Source: Siphonodentalium dalli
Taxonomy: Eukaryota > Mollusca > Scaphopoda > Gadilida > Siphonodentaliidae
Assembly: GCA_032622095.1 (NCBI GenBank)
Contig: CP136064.1
Location: 187,780,209 to 187,844,208, forward strand
DNA: 64,000 nt
Reading direction: 5' to 3'
In this document: positions 1 through 9,599 of the stretch, one piece after another
Numbering within the stretch: the first letter of the stretch is position 1
How the letters are laid out: each line of letters starts with the position of its first letter
Notes under the pieces: generated by a model
What the model saw: only the letters and a program-made list of their open reading frames with translations
The model's database searches: none
What the model was told of the DNA's origin: nothing
Position numbers and translations under genes: made by a program

Positions 1-545
1 GGGTATTTTCGGCCGGGGACGAACATAGGCATATTAATTTGTCCGTGCGACGTGACCTTGACCTTGAAATCGGGTCGTTTCAAGGTCAAACGCCCGAATA
101 TCACGGGATTTCGATGAAACTTGGTATGTGGGGGTACTTTCTTATGGCGAGTCTCATAAGCATATTCATTTGCCCGTGCGACATGACATTGACCTTGAAA
201 TCGGGTAACTTCAAGGTCAAATCGCCAATTTTGATGGGATTTCGACGAAATTTGATACGTGGGGTTACTTTTGTCCACTGATTGTTTTGGACGGGTCCAG
301 ACCAGACCTTGACCTTCAAAATTATCAATTAAAGGTCAAATCGGGTAAAACCGGATGGATTTCAACGGGCACGTTTGTCGGGTACTTTTGTCCGGGCAGT
401 GTTTTTGGACTGGTCAAATCGTGACCCCACTTGACCTTGACCTTCAAAATGGACAATTCAAGGTCAAAGCCCGGACGAAGTCGGGTCACCTTCTAGTATC
501 ATATATTACAGTCAATGGGGTGACATGGAATATGGAAAGTTTAAA
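1..545. repeat. Decayed AGGTCA-rich tandem repeat, about 4 copies
   Basis: The core GACCTTGACCTT recurs at about 52, 185, 304 and 434, so the period is roughly 115-135 bp. Each core is followed within 20-30 bp by its inverted partner CAAGGTCAA. The first two copies also share the following stretch (ACGGGATTTCGATGAAA-like). Copies decay rightward. Similar AGGTCA-rich repeats are common in invertebrate genomes. The half-sites resemble nuclear-receptor sites, but nothing indicates such a role here. Open frames through this stretch follow the repeat and are not genes. Confidence 0.75.
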
Positions 546-549
546 TGTT

Positions 550-2370
550 TAAGTAATAGCAGAGAGCCAAATGAAAAATTAAAGTGTCATTGACACTGAA
601 TCTCAACTTTGGTAGGGGCTCTTATCAAATGTTACAGGTAAAGGTGATATGGGAATGCATAAAGTTGGCATGTCTATGTAATACTAAACATACATTGTAT
701 TTAGTCATACAAAGAGTAAAATCCAAGATTGCCACTGGCAGCCATGATTTTAACAGAATTCGGAGAAAAAAATGGTAATCTTCTATCTAGAGGTCACCAC
801 AAGATTCATTTGACGTTTGGTGACGATCTGATGAGATATGTGACCTGTATGGTGTGCTAAAGGATTTAGTCATACAAATCCAAATCCAAAATGTCTGCTG
901 GTGGCCATGTTTTTCATTGGAAATTGTTCAAATTCAATAGCTCACATCTAGAGGTGATCCCAAACTAGTCCAAGTCTTCTCGTACTAAAGCCGGCTAAGA
1001 TATTGGGATGGAGGTGCCCGGCACCTCCATCCCAATATCTTTGACGGCTTTAGTACGAGAAGACTTGAACTATCCCAAACATGCCTGTAAATTTTCAGAA
1101 CATGTCGACAATAATTGTGAGCTGAATGGTGTAATGATGGATTCAAATTTGAAATCAAATATGGCGACTGGCACCATGTTTTTTTTTAACAGAATGCTAA
1201 AAAATGCTAAGCTCCCATCTAGAGGTCACCCTGAAGATCCATATGACGTTTGATGACGTATGGATGAGACATATTACCTGTAGGCTTTGCTAAAGGATTT
1301 AGTCATAAAGAGTAGAGAGTAAAATCCAAGATGCCCACTGGCAGCCATATGTTGTTAACAGAATTGGAACAAAATGGTAAGCTCCCATCTAGAGGTCACC
1401 CCTAGTATCCAAAGAAGTTTTGTAACGATCAGATGAGGTTGTGGCCTGTAGGTGTGACAAAGGATTTAGTGATGCAAAGACTAAAAAATCCAAGAGGGCT
1501 ATCGGCGGCCATGTTTTTCATTGAAAAGCAGAAAAATGGTAAGCTCCCATCTAGAGGTCACCCAGAATATCCCTACGATGAAGTTTGCTGACAATAGGAT
1601 AAGGGATGTGGCCTGTAGGTGTGCCACAGGAAATTGTTGACATCTACATCCACAACGGACGACCAACCCATGACAATTGCTCAAACTTTACAAAGTAATG
1701 TTGAGCTAATGAAGGCTGTACGACATGCCGAGGGATTTAGTCATGCAAAGAGTAAAATCCAAGATGGCTGCCAGCGGCTACGGTTTTCAACAAAATTACA
1801 CAAAAAGTTCTAGAGGCCACCCGGAAGATCCATATGAAATTTAGTGATGATCAGATTAGGGCGTGCCAAAGGATTTAGTCATGCAAAGAGTAAATTCAAA
1901 GATGGCTGTCAGCTGCCATGTTTTTCATCTGAAAACGTTCAAATTCAATAGCTCCCATCTAGAGGTGATCCCAAACATGCCTATAAATTTTCAAAACATT
2001 TCGCCGATAATTGTGAGCTGCAGGTTGTAGCCGATGAATTCAAATATGAAATCCAAGATGCCTACTGGTAGCCATGTTTTTTAACAGAATACGGAAAATA
2101 AATAGTAAGCTCCAATCTAGAGGTCACCCCGAGAATCCATACAAAGTTTTTTTATGATCGGATGAGGGATGTGGCCTGTTGGGTGTGCCCAACGATTTGG
2201 TCATGCAAAGAGTAAAATCCAAGATGGCTGTCGGCTGCCATGTTTTTCATCGAAAATCGTTCAAATTCAACAGCTCCCATCTGGAGGTGATCCCAAACAT
2301 AACTATAAAATTTCAAAACTTTTTATCATAATTGTGAGCTGCAGGTTGTGTCGATGGACTCAAATGTGAA
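550..2370. repeat. Cluster of diverged dispersed repeats (AAATCCAAGATGG family)
   Basis: A mosaic of related blocks. One block is ATTTAGTCATGCAAAGAGTAA followed by AAATCCAAGATGG and a GGCCATGTTTTTCA-like segment, seen near 700, 863, 1298, 1469, 1735, 1875 and 2195. The other is CCCATCTAGAGGTCACC followed by a GTTTGGTGACGATCGGATGAGG-like segment. No frame is open across copies. The same family occurs inside every array unit (for example 23040-24432). A palindromic MITE at 966-1072 interrupts one copy. Confidence 0.8.
966..1072. mobile_element. hAT-like palindromic MITE, 107 bp, 8-bp TSD
   Basis: The element is almost entirely a palindrome centred near 1019. The left arm starts TAGTCCAAGTCTTCTCG and the right arm, reversed, TAGTTCAAGTCTTCTCG; the arms are about 50 bp with a short mismatched island (GCTAA against TCAAA). 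It is flanked by the 8-bp direct repeat TCCCAAAC at 958-965 and 1073-1080. Uninterrupted relatives of the host repeat near 1968-1990 and 2288-2305 contain TCCCAAAC only once, so the boundary is confirmed by paralogous empty sites. The 8-bp duplication is typical of hAT transposition. No coding capacity. Confidence 0.85.
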
Positions 2371-2379
2371 ATCCAAGAT

Positions 2380-2533
2380 GGTCCAAAAAATACAGCAGGT
2401 AAGGTCCATCCATTATCGAGATGAGTTTGGCAACTTGAAACTGACAGATTTATGCGCAAATGTTCCAGAGTCGCTTATCAGAGCATTAGCTTTGTTAAAT
2501 AATAACACAGCCCAATATTGGCAAGCCTTTTAG
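2380..2533 (+). pseudogene. Possible orphan terminal coding exon
   Basis: Just after an acceptor-like AAAATACAG, an open stretch of about 45 codons runs to TAG at 2531-2533. Its composition looks more coding-like than the flanking repeats; part reads RDEFGNLKLTDL and then VPESLIRALALLNNN. The second half faintly resembles the opening helices of a death-fold domain, but too weakly to name. No partner exon was found upstream, where the DNA is repeat. It could be an exon fragment captured by a repeat, or chance. Confidence 0.25.
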
Positions 2534-3148
2534 TGAGATTTCATTATCTAAATAAGTTAGAAAACAAATATCTATTGACACATTTTTAGCTGAAAATCCA
2601 CAACTGAAAACTTTCATTTTGACGCTTTCTATATTAAATACTCAATTGACGAGTATTTCCCTTAGGAATGTTTAGATAATAAGTTTAACAAATGACCAAC
2701 TTATTATCTGAAAGTTAATTGAACACATTTCAATCAATACGGTTTATAACTGAATGGGGAAATCCCATTTCTTCTCTCTCCTCTTTTCCTCCTTATCCGA
2801 TTGCATGAGATCGCGTTTCTGAATGAATAAATCTTTCAAATGCAAATCTTATTTAGGAATTGACTTTTTCCATCATTTTATGTCTTTTGATTGGCCATCG
2901 ATACATAACATGCATTATCATGTACTTTACTAGACACAAGATGATATAAATTTTATACATTCTTGTCCGTGTGGATAAAGAGATGAAAAATAACAAATTC
3001 AGTTTTATAATCATCAGGATCCTTCTATTATCAAAATACCACAAACACAATAAGAAAACAAAATCATCTGGTACATATACAAGTAAAATAGATCAACAAT
3101 ATATTACTTGCATACAGAATAAATGCATCAAGCATGCAGGTGAGTAAA
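2534..3148. other. No gene seen; probable 3' UTR side of the minus-strand exon
   Basis: AT-rich unique-looking sequence with a pyrimidine-rich patch around 2770-2800. The right part would be the 3' UTR of the exon at 3149-3277. No convincing minus-strand AATAAA was identified. Confidence 0.4.
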
Positions 3149-3277
3149 TTATCGTTTACTGTAGCCCATTTCTTTAATTTGTTTCTCCGGTATGTCAGCT
3201 CTCCGTAAAATTTCTGCAACCATCTTCTTATTTTTGTCACCAGTGTTGTACATCTCACTTCTATCAATGCCTACATT
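3149..3277 (-). CDS. Terminal coding exon of an unrecognised gene (last 42 codons)
   Basis: Read on the minus strand, TTCTATTTCAG (AG at 3278-3279) is a good splice acceptor. It opens directly into 42 codons and a TAA stop at 3149-3151. The peptide starts NVGIDRSEMYNTGDKNKK and ends LRRADIPEKQIKEMGYSKR: charged, helix-prone, low in hydrophobics, hence a cytosolic or nuclear C-terminus. The phase, with AAT as a full first codon, is assumed. I do not recognise the family. Upstream exons should lie at higher coordinates on this strand, but none was identified before the gap at 5486-5585, so the rest may be in the gap or behind a long intron. The acceptor plus a clean in-frame end makes a real exon more likely than chance. 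Confidence 0.55.
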   Translation of the reverse strand, partial: NVGIDRSEMYNTGDKNKKMVAEILRRADIPEKQIKEMGYSKR

Positions 3278-3472
3278 CTGAAATAGAAGGTGTGTTATAT
3301 GAATATAGTGGCGAGAAAAATTAGCTGAAATTTAGAGTTATATGCAAGACATGTACTATTGTATTAGCACTATAGCTAATTTCAATAGCTGTTGCCACTC
3401 ATTGTAAATTTCACAGTATTGTTATCATGGAAGATTAATATGACTATAATAGTCCTCAAGGTGAACTTTTAA

Positions 3473-3730
3473 CCCTTTCAATGGCGGGAGTTGCGCTGTC
3501 GATGCATTAAAGATCCTGTGCCAGTGCATTCTCTTATATATACATGTCTCCTGTATGGAGCCTCAGATATAAGAGAATGCACTGGCTTACAATGTCAAGG
3601 TAAATATTGTTAGGCCAATGTATTCTCTTATATATGTGAGGCTCCCTATGGGAGACTCACATATATAAGAGAATGTATTGGCACAGGGTTTTTGCTAAAT
3701 TTCTGGAAGCTCCCTCCAGTCATGGAAGGG
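3473..3730. mobile_element. piggyBac-like MITE with two internal hairpins (copy 1)
   Basis: TTAA at 3469-3472 and 3731-3734 flanks imperfect inverted ends: CCCTTTCAATGGCGGGAG at left, CCCTTCCATGACTGGAGGG when the right end is reversed. TTAA duplication with CCC-starting ends fits piggyBac-type transposition. Inside are two successive hairpins built on the same word, TGCATTCTCTTATAT or TGTATTCTCTTATAT, each pairing with ATATAAGAGAATGYA. 258 bp, no coding capacity. A relative lies at 8140-8386. Confidence 0.8.
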
Positions 3731-3734
3731 TTAA

Positions 3735-4374
3735 AGGTGGCAAACTGATAGCAATTTTTTTCAAAAACCAATCTTCAATAAACAAAGTTATATCTTCAAT
3801 CTAGTGGTATCTTTGAAAAGTTAGAGCACGTAAATAGACATGGTCTATTTGAATCTCAAAACAATGTGGACAAAATTTGAAAAACAGAGATAAATTAGGT
3901 CAATAAAAACATGAAATACCGATCTACAAACTTTATATGCTTTGAAATATTTTTCCAAAATCATCACTATTAAGTCAGATATTTTTATTCCTTTTTTAAT
4001 TTTTCGCAACAGAAGCGAGACAAAAGCACTTCATTTTCACCAAATTAAGAATAGTATAATAATGAACATTCTTTTTTGTTTCTGGCTGAATAAAGTCCCA
4101 ATTTTCCTAAATTGTATGACTCAAGTCTTTCTGTACATGCACATGGCATATAATTTCCATACAAAAGAAATTAAAATTATTGACCTATTTTGATCCCCAG
4201 AACTGGACTGGGTTGCAACAAAAGCAATCCAGGGGCTTAAAATACATTTAATTTTGCGAGAATCAAATGCCGAATCAAGTTAGTCATAAAGCACTGAAAA
4301 TGGAAAAGTTTTGCGAGAATCAATTCGGCCTGCAAACATAATTTAAGGCTTGAAATCACCAAGTGTAAAAGATA
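3735..4374. other. AT-rich stretch, no feature seen
   Basis: No splice-flanked coding segment, RNA gene or repeat family was recognised. A plus-strand open frame at 3942-4193 has low-complexity, AT-driven composition and no family resemblance. Confidence 0.4.
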
Positions 4375-4376
4375 TA

Positions 4377-4588
4377 CAGTAATGCCCTAAGTAATCGACT
4401 CATTAACCACAGCAGAATTATGAGTAACTTTTCAGGATTTAGTCGGAAATATGGCTTGTTGCCATTCATCGGATAGCTCTCGGGTGAGCTTTCCAATGAA
4501 TGGCAACAAGCCATATTTCCGACTAAATCCTGAAAAGTTACCCATAATTCTGCTGTGGTTAAGAAGTCGATTACTTAGAGCATTACTG
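4377..4588. mobile_element. Tc1/mariner-like foldback MITE, 212 bp, TA target site
   Basis: Arms of about 93 bp are inverted copies with only about three mismatches, starting CAGTAATGCYCTAAGTAATC, around a ~26-bp loop that itself contains AGCTC/GAGCT. TA at 4375-4376 and 4589-4590 matches Tc1/mariner target duplication, and CAGT-initial ends are usual in that superfamily. The near identity of the arms implies recent insertion or folded-structure copying. It has no transposase. The plus-strand open frame through the right arm is a by-product. Confidence 0.85.
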
Positions 4589-4590
4589 TA

Positions 4591-5168
4591 TGTATATAGG
4601 AGGTACGGCACAGCAGCAATGTTATATATTTATGCCTCCGAAACATGGCGAGCATTGCTCTTAGAACATGCTTGGGACTATACAACACACCAGGCGCCTA
4701 CTTTTGATATCGACAATGTGCTCTTTTGCATGCATTCCCCATATAAAAGTTGATGCACCCTCTCGCCTATAACTTAGCCTCAGCATAATATAAAAAAATA
4801 TATATAATTTGTGCATACTGGTACCATACTGGTAAATGGTGAAGTGTTTAACAGAAAAAAGAACCTTACTGACAGAAGGTGAATGTAATCTTATACCATA
4901 ACGACTTTCATCTTAGAAGTTTTTTTTTTCTTTGGGGGGAGGGGGAGGGGAGTGGGCTGGATTGAACTTGAAATTATCAAGAAATGTGTTGTTTCTTTGA
5001 ATGTATGTAATATATGTTAACCATATGTATGTAATTTTCTATCAAAGACTTAGTAAGATAAAGAAAAACAACGTTCTAATTTGTTTGCAGGCAGATTGGA
5101 TATGTATTTCGTTGGAATAGTTCCATTTTAAACCTTGTTATTATTATAACTGTTGGCTGAATAATAGA
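4591..5168. other. No gene seen; pyrimidine and G-rich tracts
   Basis: T-run followed by a G-rich tract at about 4919-4955, then AT-rich sequence. It lies downstream of the LINE fragment on the minus strand and may include its untranslated 3' end. Confidence 0.35.
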
Positions 5169-5485
5169 TTATTCAATTAAATATTTTAAGTATGACCATC
5201 TTTCTGTGAATTGTTTATATCGGCCTTGGTTATAATAACATATACGTTCAGCAAGGTAGTATGCCTTTAGTTCTCTTTGCAAGCATAGATAATTTGGTAT
5301 GTGTTCATTTAATTTTGACCTATATATATGGTATCTGGTAATTAGAAGTAAAAATTGTATCCACGGTTCAAGGTTTTTCTCTGGTGTGTTGCTAAAAATA
5401 GCTATTATATTATTTAGTTTAATTCTTTGGCTTGTTAGATTGTATACCCACATCTCTACAGTCCGCCAAATTTTTTTTATGATAT
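5169..5485 (-). mobile_element. Non-LTR retrotransposon ORF2 C-terminal fragment
   Basis: A minus-strand open frame of about 105 codons ends at 5169 and runs upstream into the gap. Its composition and spacing (WRTVEMWVYNL, then LLLITRYHIYRSKLN, then a charged YYNQGRYKQFTERW tail) match the C-terminal tail of LINE reverse transcriptases in marine invertebrates, which have a hydrophobic 'xxxAKYYIYK' segment followed by a lysine- and tyrosine-rich end. The catalytic reverse-transcriptase core is not in the window; it would lie in or beyond the gap. Probably a 5'-truncated, dead copy. Confidence 0.6.
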
Positions 5486-5585
5486 NNNNNNNNNNNNNNN
5501 NNNNNNNNNNNNNNNNNNNNNNNNNNNNNNNNNNNNNNNNNNNNNNNNNNNNNNNNNNNNNNNNNNNNNNNNNNNNNNNNNNNNN
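5486..5585. other. Assembly gap of 100 Ns
   Basis: Exactly 100 N characters, a conventional placeholder for a gap of unknown size. It interrupts the LINE fragment, so missing repeat sequence is the likely cause. Confidence 0.98.
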
Positions 5586-5982
5586 ACTCAAAATACACAC
5601 CTAGTTATTCTATCTGTGCAATCAGTCATCCAGATTAACAAGATGTGACATTGGTTCATTTTATCGTGTTTTATTGGGACATGAAACACATGACCCAATT
5701 GGCAGTTGACCAATCACCAAACAGGATTTACATGTAGTGTAAACACACACATGCTATGTAAATATTAAACCATAAAACCATTAAAAAACATGTTATTGCT
5801 ATAAAGTATTAGGGTATTAAAAGCATAACTTGCAAATCAACATGTTTGTTACCCAGTAGTAGCACCTGACTTGTATATACATGTATTTAAGTCAGGTTCT
5901 ACTAATATTGATGGTATTGGGACATTTGACACATACTAGTACAAATGTTATCAAAAATAAATTAATTTTGACTTTTAAAGGT
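5586..5982. other. Region between gap and DYNLL 3' end; small palindrome
   Basis: No coding feature. An imperfect hairpin at about 5858-5905 pairs CACCTGACTT with AAGTCAGG around a TACATGTA core. It may be a short MITE remnant. Confidence 0.35.
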
Positions 5983-5988
5983 TTTATT
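5983..5988 (-). terminator. Candidate poly(A) signal of minus-strand DYNLL
   Basis: AATAAA on the minus strand, about 200 nt downstream of the stop codon at 6188. This is a usual 3' UTR length for a small housekeeping mRNA. Confidence 0.5.
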
Positions 5989-6187
5989 ATAAACCTTACA
6001 TAAACAAAATATCAATAACAACCAAATGTCAAAACATATCACTCATGCTCTTGCACAAATTTCCTCAAGAGCTTGCAAAATCCACAAGCTTGAGGTACTG
6101 CCTCAGTCGGAGGAGCATCCAATCGTCAGACTAGTCATCAGTCATGAAATGCGAACAAGGAATCATAACTTCCCCACATATTAATCT

Positions 6188-6481
<294 letters not shown>

Positions 6482-6873
6482 TTAAATGTTTGCTATTATT
6501 ATGTCATGGCGTGTGGTTACTGCCATACTGAACAGGATTTCACTTACTAGTAAAGGTCCAGCTGGAAGGTCCATGTAATTTCAATTATCAAGTAATTATC
6601 ACTTTATCAGTAATTGATTGATTCTTGTGACAAATTTCCACAAAGTGTTTCCATATTAATTCATAAATTTAATCCTCACTATAGTTATTCAGCCCTCGAA
6701 ATTAGGAAAAATGTCCCGCAGCAAATTTAATGCTGTGTCATGTTAGATCAGTAAAGTATCCAGAGATTTTTTGGGGGACACCTGTTTTTGGGCAATGATA
6801 TGGCAAAGGCATATCCCAAAGACATGAGCGAGGGAGGTTTGGGAGGGCCCAGGGGTATCCCCTTGCTGATGGT

Positions 6874-6890
6874 GGGGGGGGGGGGGGGGG
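6874..6890. repeat. Poly-G tract (17 G)
   Basis: Uninterrupted G run in a GC-rich patch. Similar G or C runs mark dispersed elements elsewhere in the window. Confidence 0.85.
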
Positions 6891-7539
6891 TCTGCCCTGG
6901 AATTTTTTTTTAATCCAATGCATTGAGAGCTAATCTAGAGATCTTGGAGCCAGTATTTTGAATTTTACTGAGACTTCTCTTTGATCAAGTTTCTGAAGCA
7001 TTAACTTTGAATTTTTTTTTATATATGTATGGATTGGAAATGCTTATAAGTTATTGTCCAGCCCTCTTAATTCAGATTGTTTGCCGTAGCCAATTATGAA
7101 CTTGAAGGCTGTATTGTCAGATATCTTTTTGTTCCATGGATTATGCTTATCCTGCTTGAAATGAGGCCATTATCACTGTAATTCATATAATAGGCTATTT
7201 TCTCAAATTCAAGTGAGAGACACATTCATAATATACTAGTAGTACAGAAATAATGTCTATTAAGTTACATGTAGTAAATACTAGTAGTACTAATCTCTGT
7301 TAATTATTCATTTGGTATTATGAGATCCCACATAATAACCAGGTTTACTTGATCAAATTGTCACTGTTCCTCTACTGTATTGTGTAATTTAACTTGAATT
7401 TGATTGAAATACTGTAGTCTGAAGGGTTAACTATTTGAAGTTTTCAGATGAAAGCTAGATCAAGCCAAACATACTTTACAGTATTATTCCAACTGTTAAA
7501 CTTAAGTTAAATCTTTTTGTTAACTTACATGTCTTATAT

Positions 7540-7541
<2 letters not shown>

Positions 7542-7575
<34 letters not shown>
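7542..7575. repeat. (TA)n microsatellite
   Basis: Thirty-four bases of perfect AT dinucleotide repeat. Confidence 0.95.
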
Positions 7576-7577
<2 letters not shown>

Positions 7578-8139
7578 TTTTATGATATGAATTGGGACCT
7601 AAATTAAAAAAAATAATTAATTAAATTTTTTTTTTTTTTGGGCGCCTGTAGTTTGGGCGCCCAAACCGGTAAACGGTATGAAAAATGGCCTGGATATGTC
7701 CATGTGTTAGATTCCACATGTTGTCATGGAATTTACCCACAGCATTGCTTATATATTCCCATCGCCAATTTCGAGGACTGACATATATCTTTTATGAACA
7801 TAGAGAGTAGACTATTTATAGTATTACTGCGGGTGCCAGTGGTGGTGATATAACTTTAAAAAAATAATTGGGCACCTACTAGTAACTATGTACAATGACA
7901 ATTTTTTATCGTTCTATTTAGCAAAGAAAATAAATGTTGAGATATACAGTCCTCATAATTGTAGCAAACTGGGCCACAGTAAAGGGTTGCCGTAGAAGAT
8001 TGCCGAAGCCAAACAATCTGAATTAAAAGGGCTGGATATACCCTAAACTAAAGTGGCATGCAAATTTTTTGCAAAACTAAGGAGATAATTTCTCATAAAT
8101 CGGTCAGACTCAATGGTGGATAAATTTACAACCAATTAA

Positions 8140-8386
8140 CCCTTTCACGACGGGAGCTGCACTAGAGCAGCATTAAAAATCCTGTTCCAGTGCATTCTCT
8201 TATATATGAGAGTCTCCCATACTCTCATATTGATATATAATGTATTCTCTTGATATATATGTGAGGCTCCCTCATGGGAGACTCACATATACAATTAGGA
8301 AGCCTCGCATATACATGTACATGTATATAAGAGAATGCATTGACATGGTTTTCGCAAAATTTCAGGAAGCTCCAGTCATGGACGGG
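8140..8386. mobile_element. piggyBac-like MITE with two internal hairpins (copy 2)
   Basis: Same family as 3473-3730: left end CCCTTTCACGACGGGAGC after TTAA at 8136-8139, right end CTCCAGTCATGGACGGG followed by TGAA, a mutated TTAA. The internal words TGCATTCTCTTATAT and ATATAAGAGAATGCA are kept, but the hairpins have decayed more. Confidence 0.75.
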
Positions 8387-8542
8387 TGAAAAGAGTAACA
8401 GAAATTGTCAAATTGCGACTGGCCCAGGGCTCGATTTAACTGGATTGGCATCGCAATTTGTAATGCAATTTCCAATTTCTGCTATTAAACCAATTTAAAA
8501 TGAAAAAAAATTTGGTTCTACCCAAATGGAACATAACGCCTG

Positions 8543-8938
8543 AATGTGGTATTGCATAGACTCGAAAAATACAACCTAATTGTGAACAGGAGGAAGTGTT
8601 CAATGTCTGTGCCAGAAATTGAATTTCTGGGCTATAGAGTTTCTCTACGGAAGAGAAAGGGAATGGAAAGAGTCGTAAATCAAAGTGCTAACAAACTCAA
8701 ACAGAACATTTCCACACCACCAGTTTTAGCACATTTTGACCCAGATGTGGAGACAATAGTTAGTGCATGACCACTGCTTGATCAAATAATTCTTTGGGAG
8801 GAGTTCTGCGGCAAAGTATCAATGGACAAGAACGACCAGTGGCATATTGTTCGAGATCGCTGTCAGAAACAGAGCGCATATACTCAGCAGGAGAGCGGGA
8901 GTCATTGGCATGTATATTTGCATGTGAACATTCAATTT
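8543..8938 (+). mobile_element. Degraded Ty3/gypsy pol fragment (RT end to RNase H)
   Basis: The first ~75 codons carry the late reverse-transcriptase signature (RLEKYNLIVNRRKC, then IEFLGYRVS) and the RT-RNase H connection (TPPVLAHFD). After a stop at 8768-8770 the RNase H similarity continues in another frame (SLGGVLRQS, RPVAYCSRSLSETE), so at least one frameshift has occurred. No LTRs, integrase or RT catalytic core were found nearby. A dead, short remnant in the DYNLL intron. Confidence 0.8.
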
Positions 8939-9586
8939 AATTGGCATTTTTTTTTTTTATAATGGGAGAAAATTCAGTGTGGAAGGATCACCAAACTTAT
9001 TTGCTTGAATAATCAGGAAATGGACAAGTTCACTGTAATTTTTGGATGTTCATGATGAAGTCTAATATTTAAGGAAGGGGTAGTCACTATGGTAGTATTG
9101 TCAATACATTTGAACACAGTTACTGGACATAGTCTAAAAAATACTAGTAAGGCATTCCAAATCCAAACTATTCTCTATGTCCGTAATTGCAAACACCCAG
9201 TAAATCTACACAGAGCGACTTGACTGCTGGAAGCAGCAATCTGCGAAAGCGGTCATGTTGACATACATTTACAGGTGCTAAATTTTGCACTCTTGTCAAA
9301 ATGTTCATGAATCATGGCACTGTAATCGTTGATTCAATATTGAACTATTTGAAGGTATATTTAGAATCTTTCCCATTTCATTTTCAGTTTAAAAAATAAT
9401 ATGACTATGAGCATGTGAAAGTGTAGGCAATCTCAAACGACTTCCCCGTCGAGAAAATTTTGGGCTGAAGTTTGTTAGAATGTGTTTTTGAACTTGAAGC
9501 CATTATCCACAAGTTTGGTGTGATTTCCGCAAAATAATGAAATGGGAGATCTGACCCTTCTCAGTTCTCTAACTTCTAAGTCTAAG
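8939..9586. other. Intronic stretch, no feature seen
   Basis: AT-rich sequence with a T-run near 8948. No coding similarity, RNA gene or repeat family recognised. Confidence 0.4.
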
Positions 9587-9599
9587 TTACTTAACTTAA

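Larger units (their letters stand above)
6690..8034. mobile_element. Two interleaved pairs of CAGCCCT-type terminal inverted repeats
   Basis: Pair 1: CAGCCCTCGAAATT at 6690-6703 and its inverse (one mismatch) at 7767-7780. Pair 2: a 25-bp end starting CAGCCCTCTTAATTCAG at 7059-7083 and its inverse (one mismatch) at 8010-8034. The intervals 6690-7780 and 7059-8034 overlap rather than nest. No 8-bp target duplication could be matched at either pair, and no transposase is visible. Probably remnants of DNA transposons rearranged by later insertion. Confidence 0.5.

Noticed and set aside
1-545. Nuclear hormone receptor response elements (AGGTCA half-sites)
   Set aside because: Half-sites arise from a decayed tandem repeat; no conserved spacing and no adjacent promoter.
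6738-6923. Proline-rich 61-codon minus-strand frame
   Set aside because: Produced by the poly-G tract at 6874-6890.
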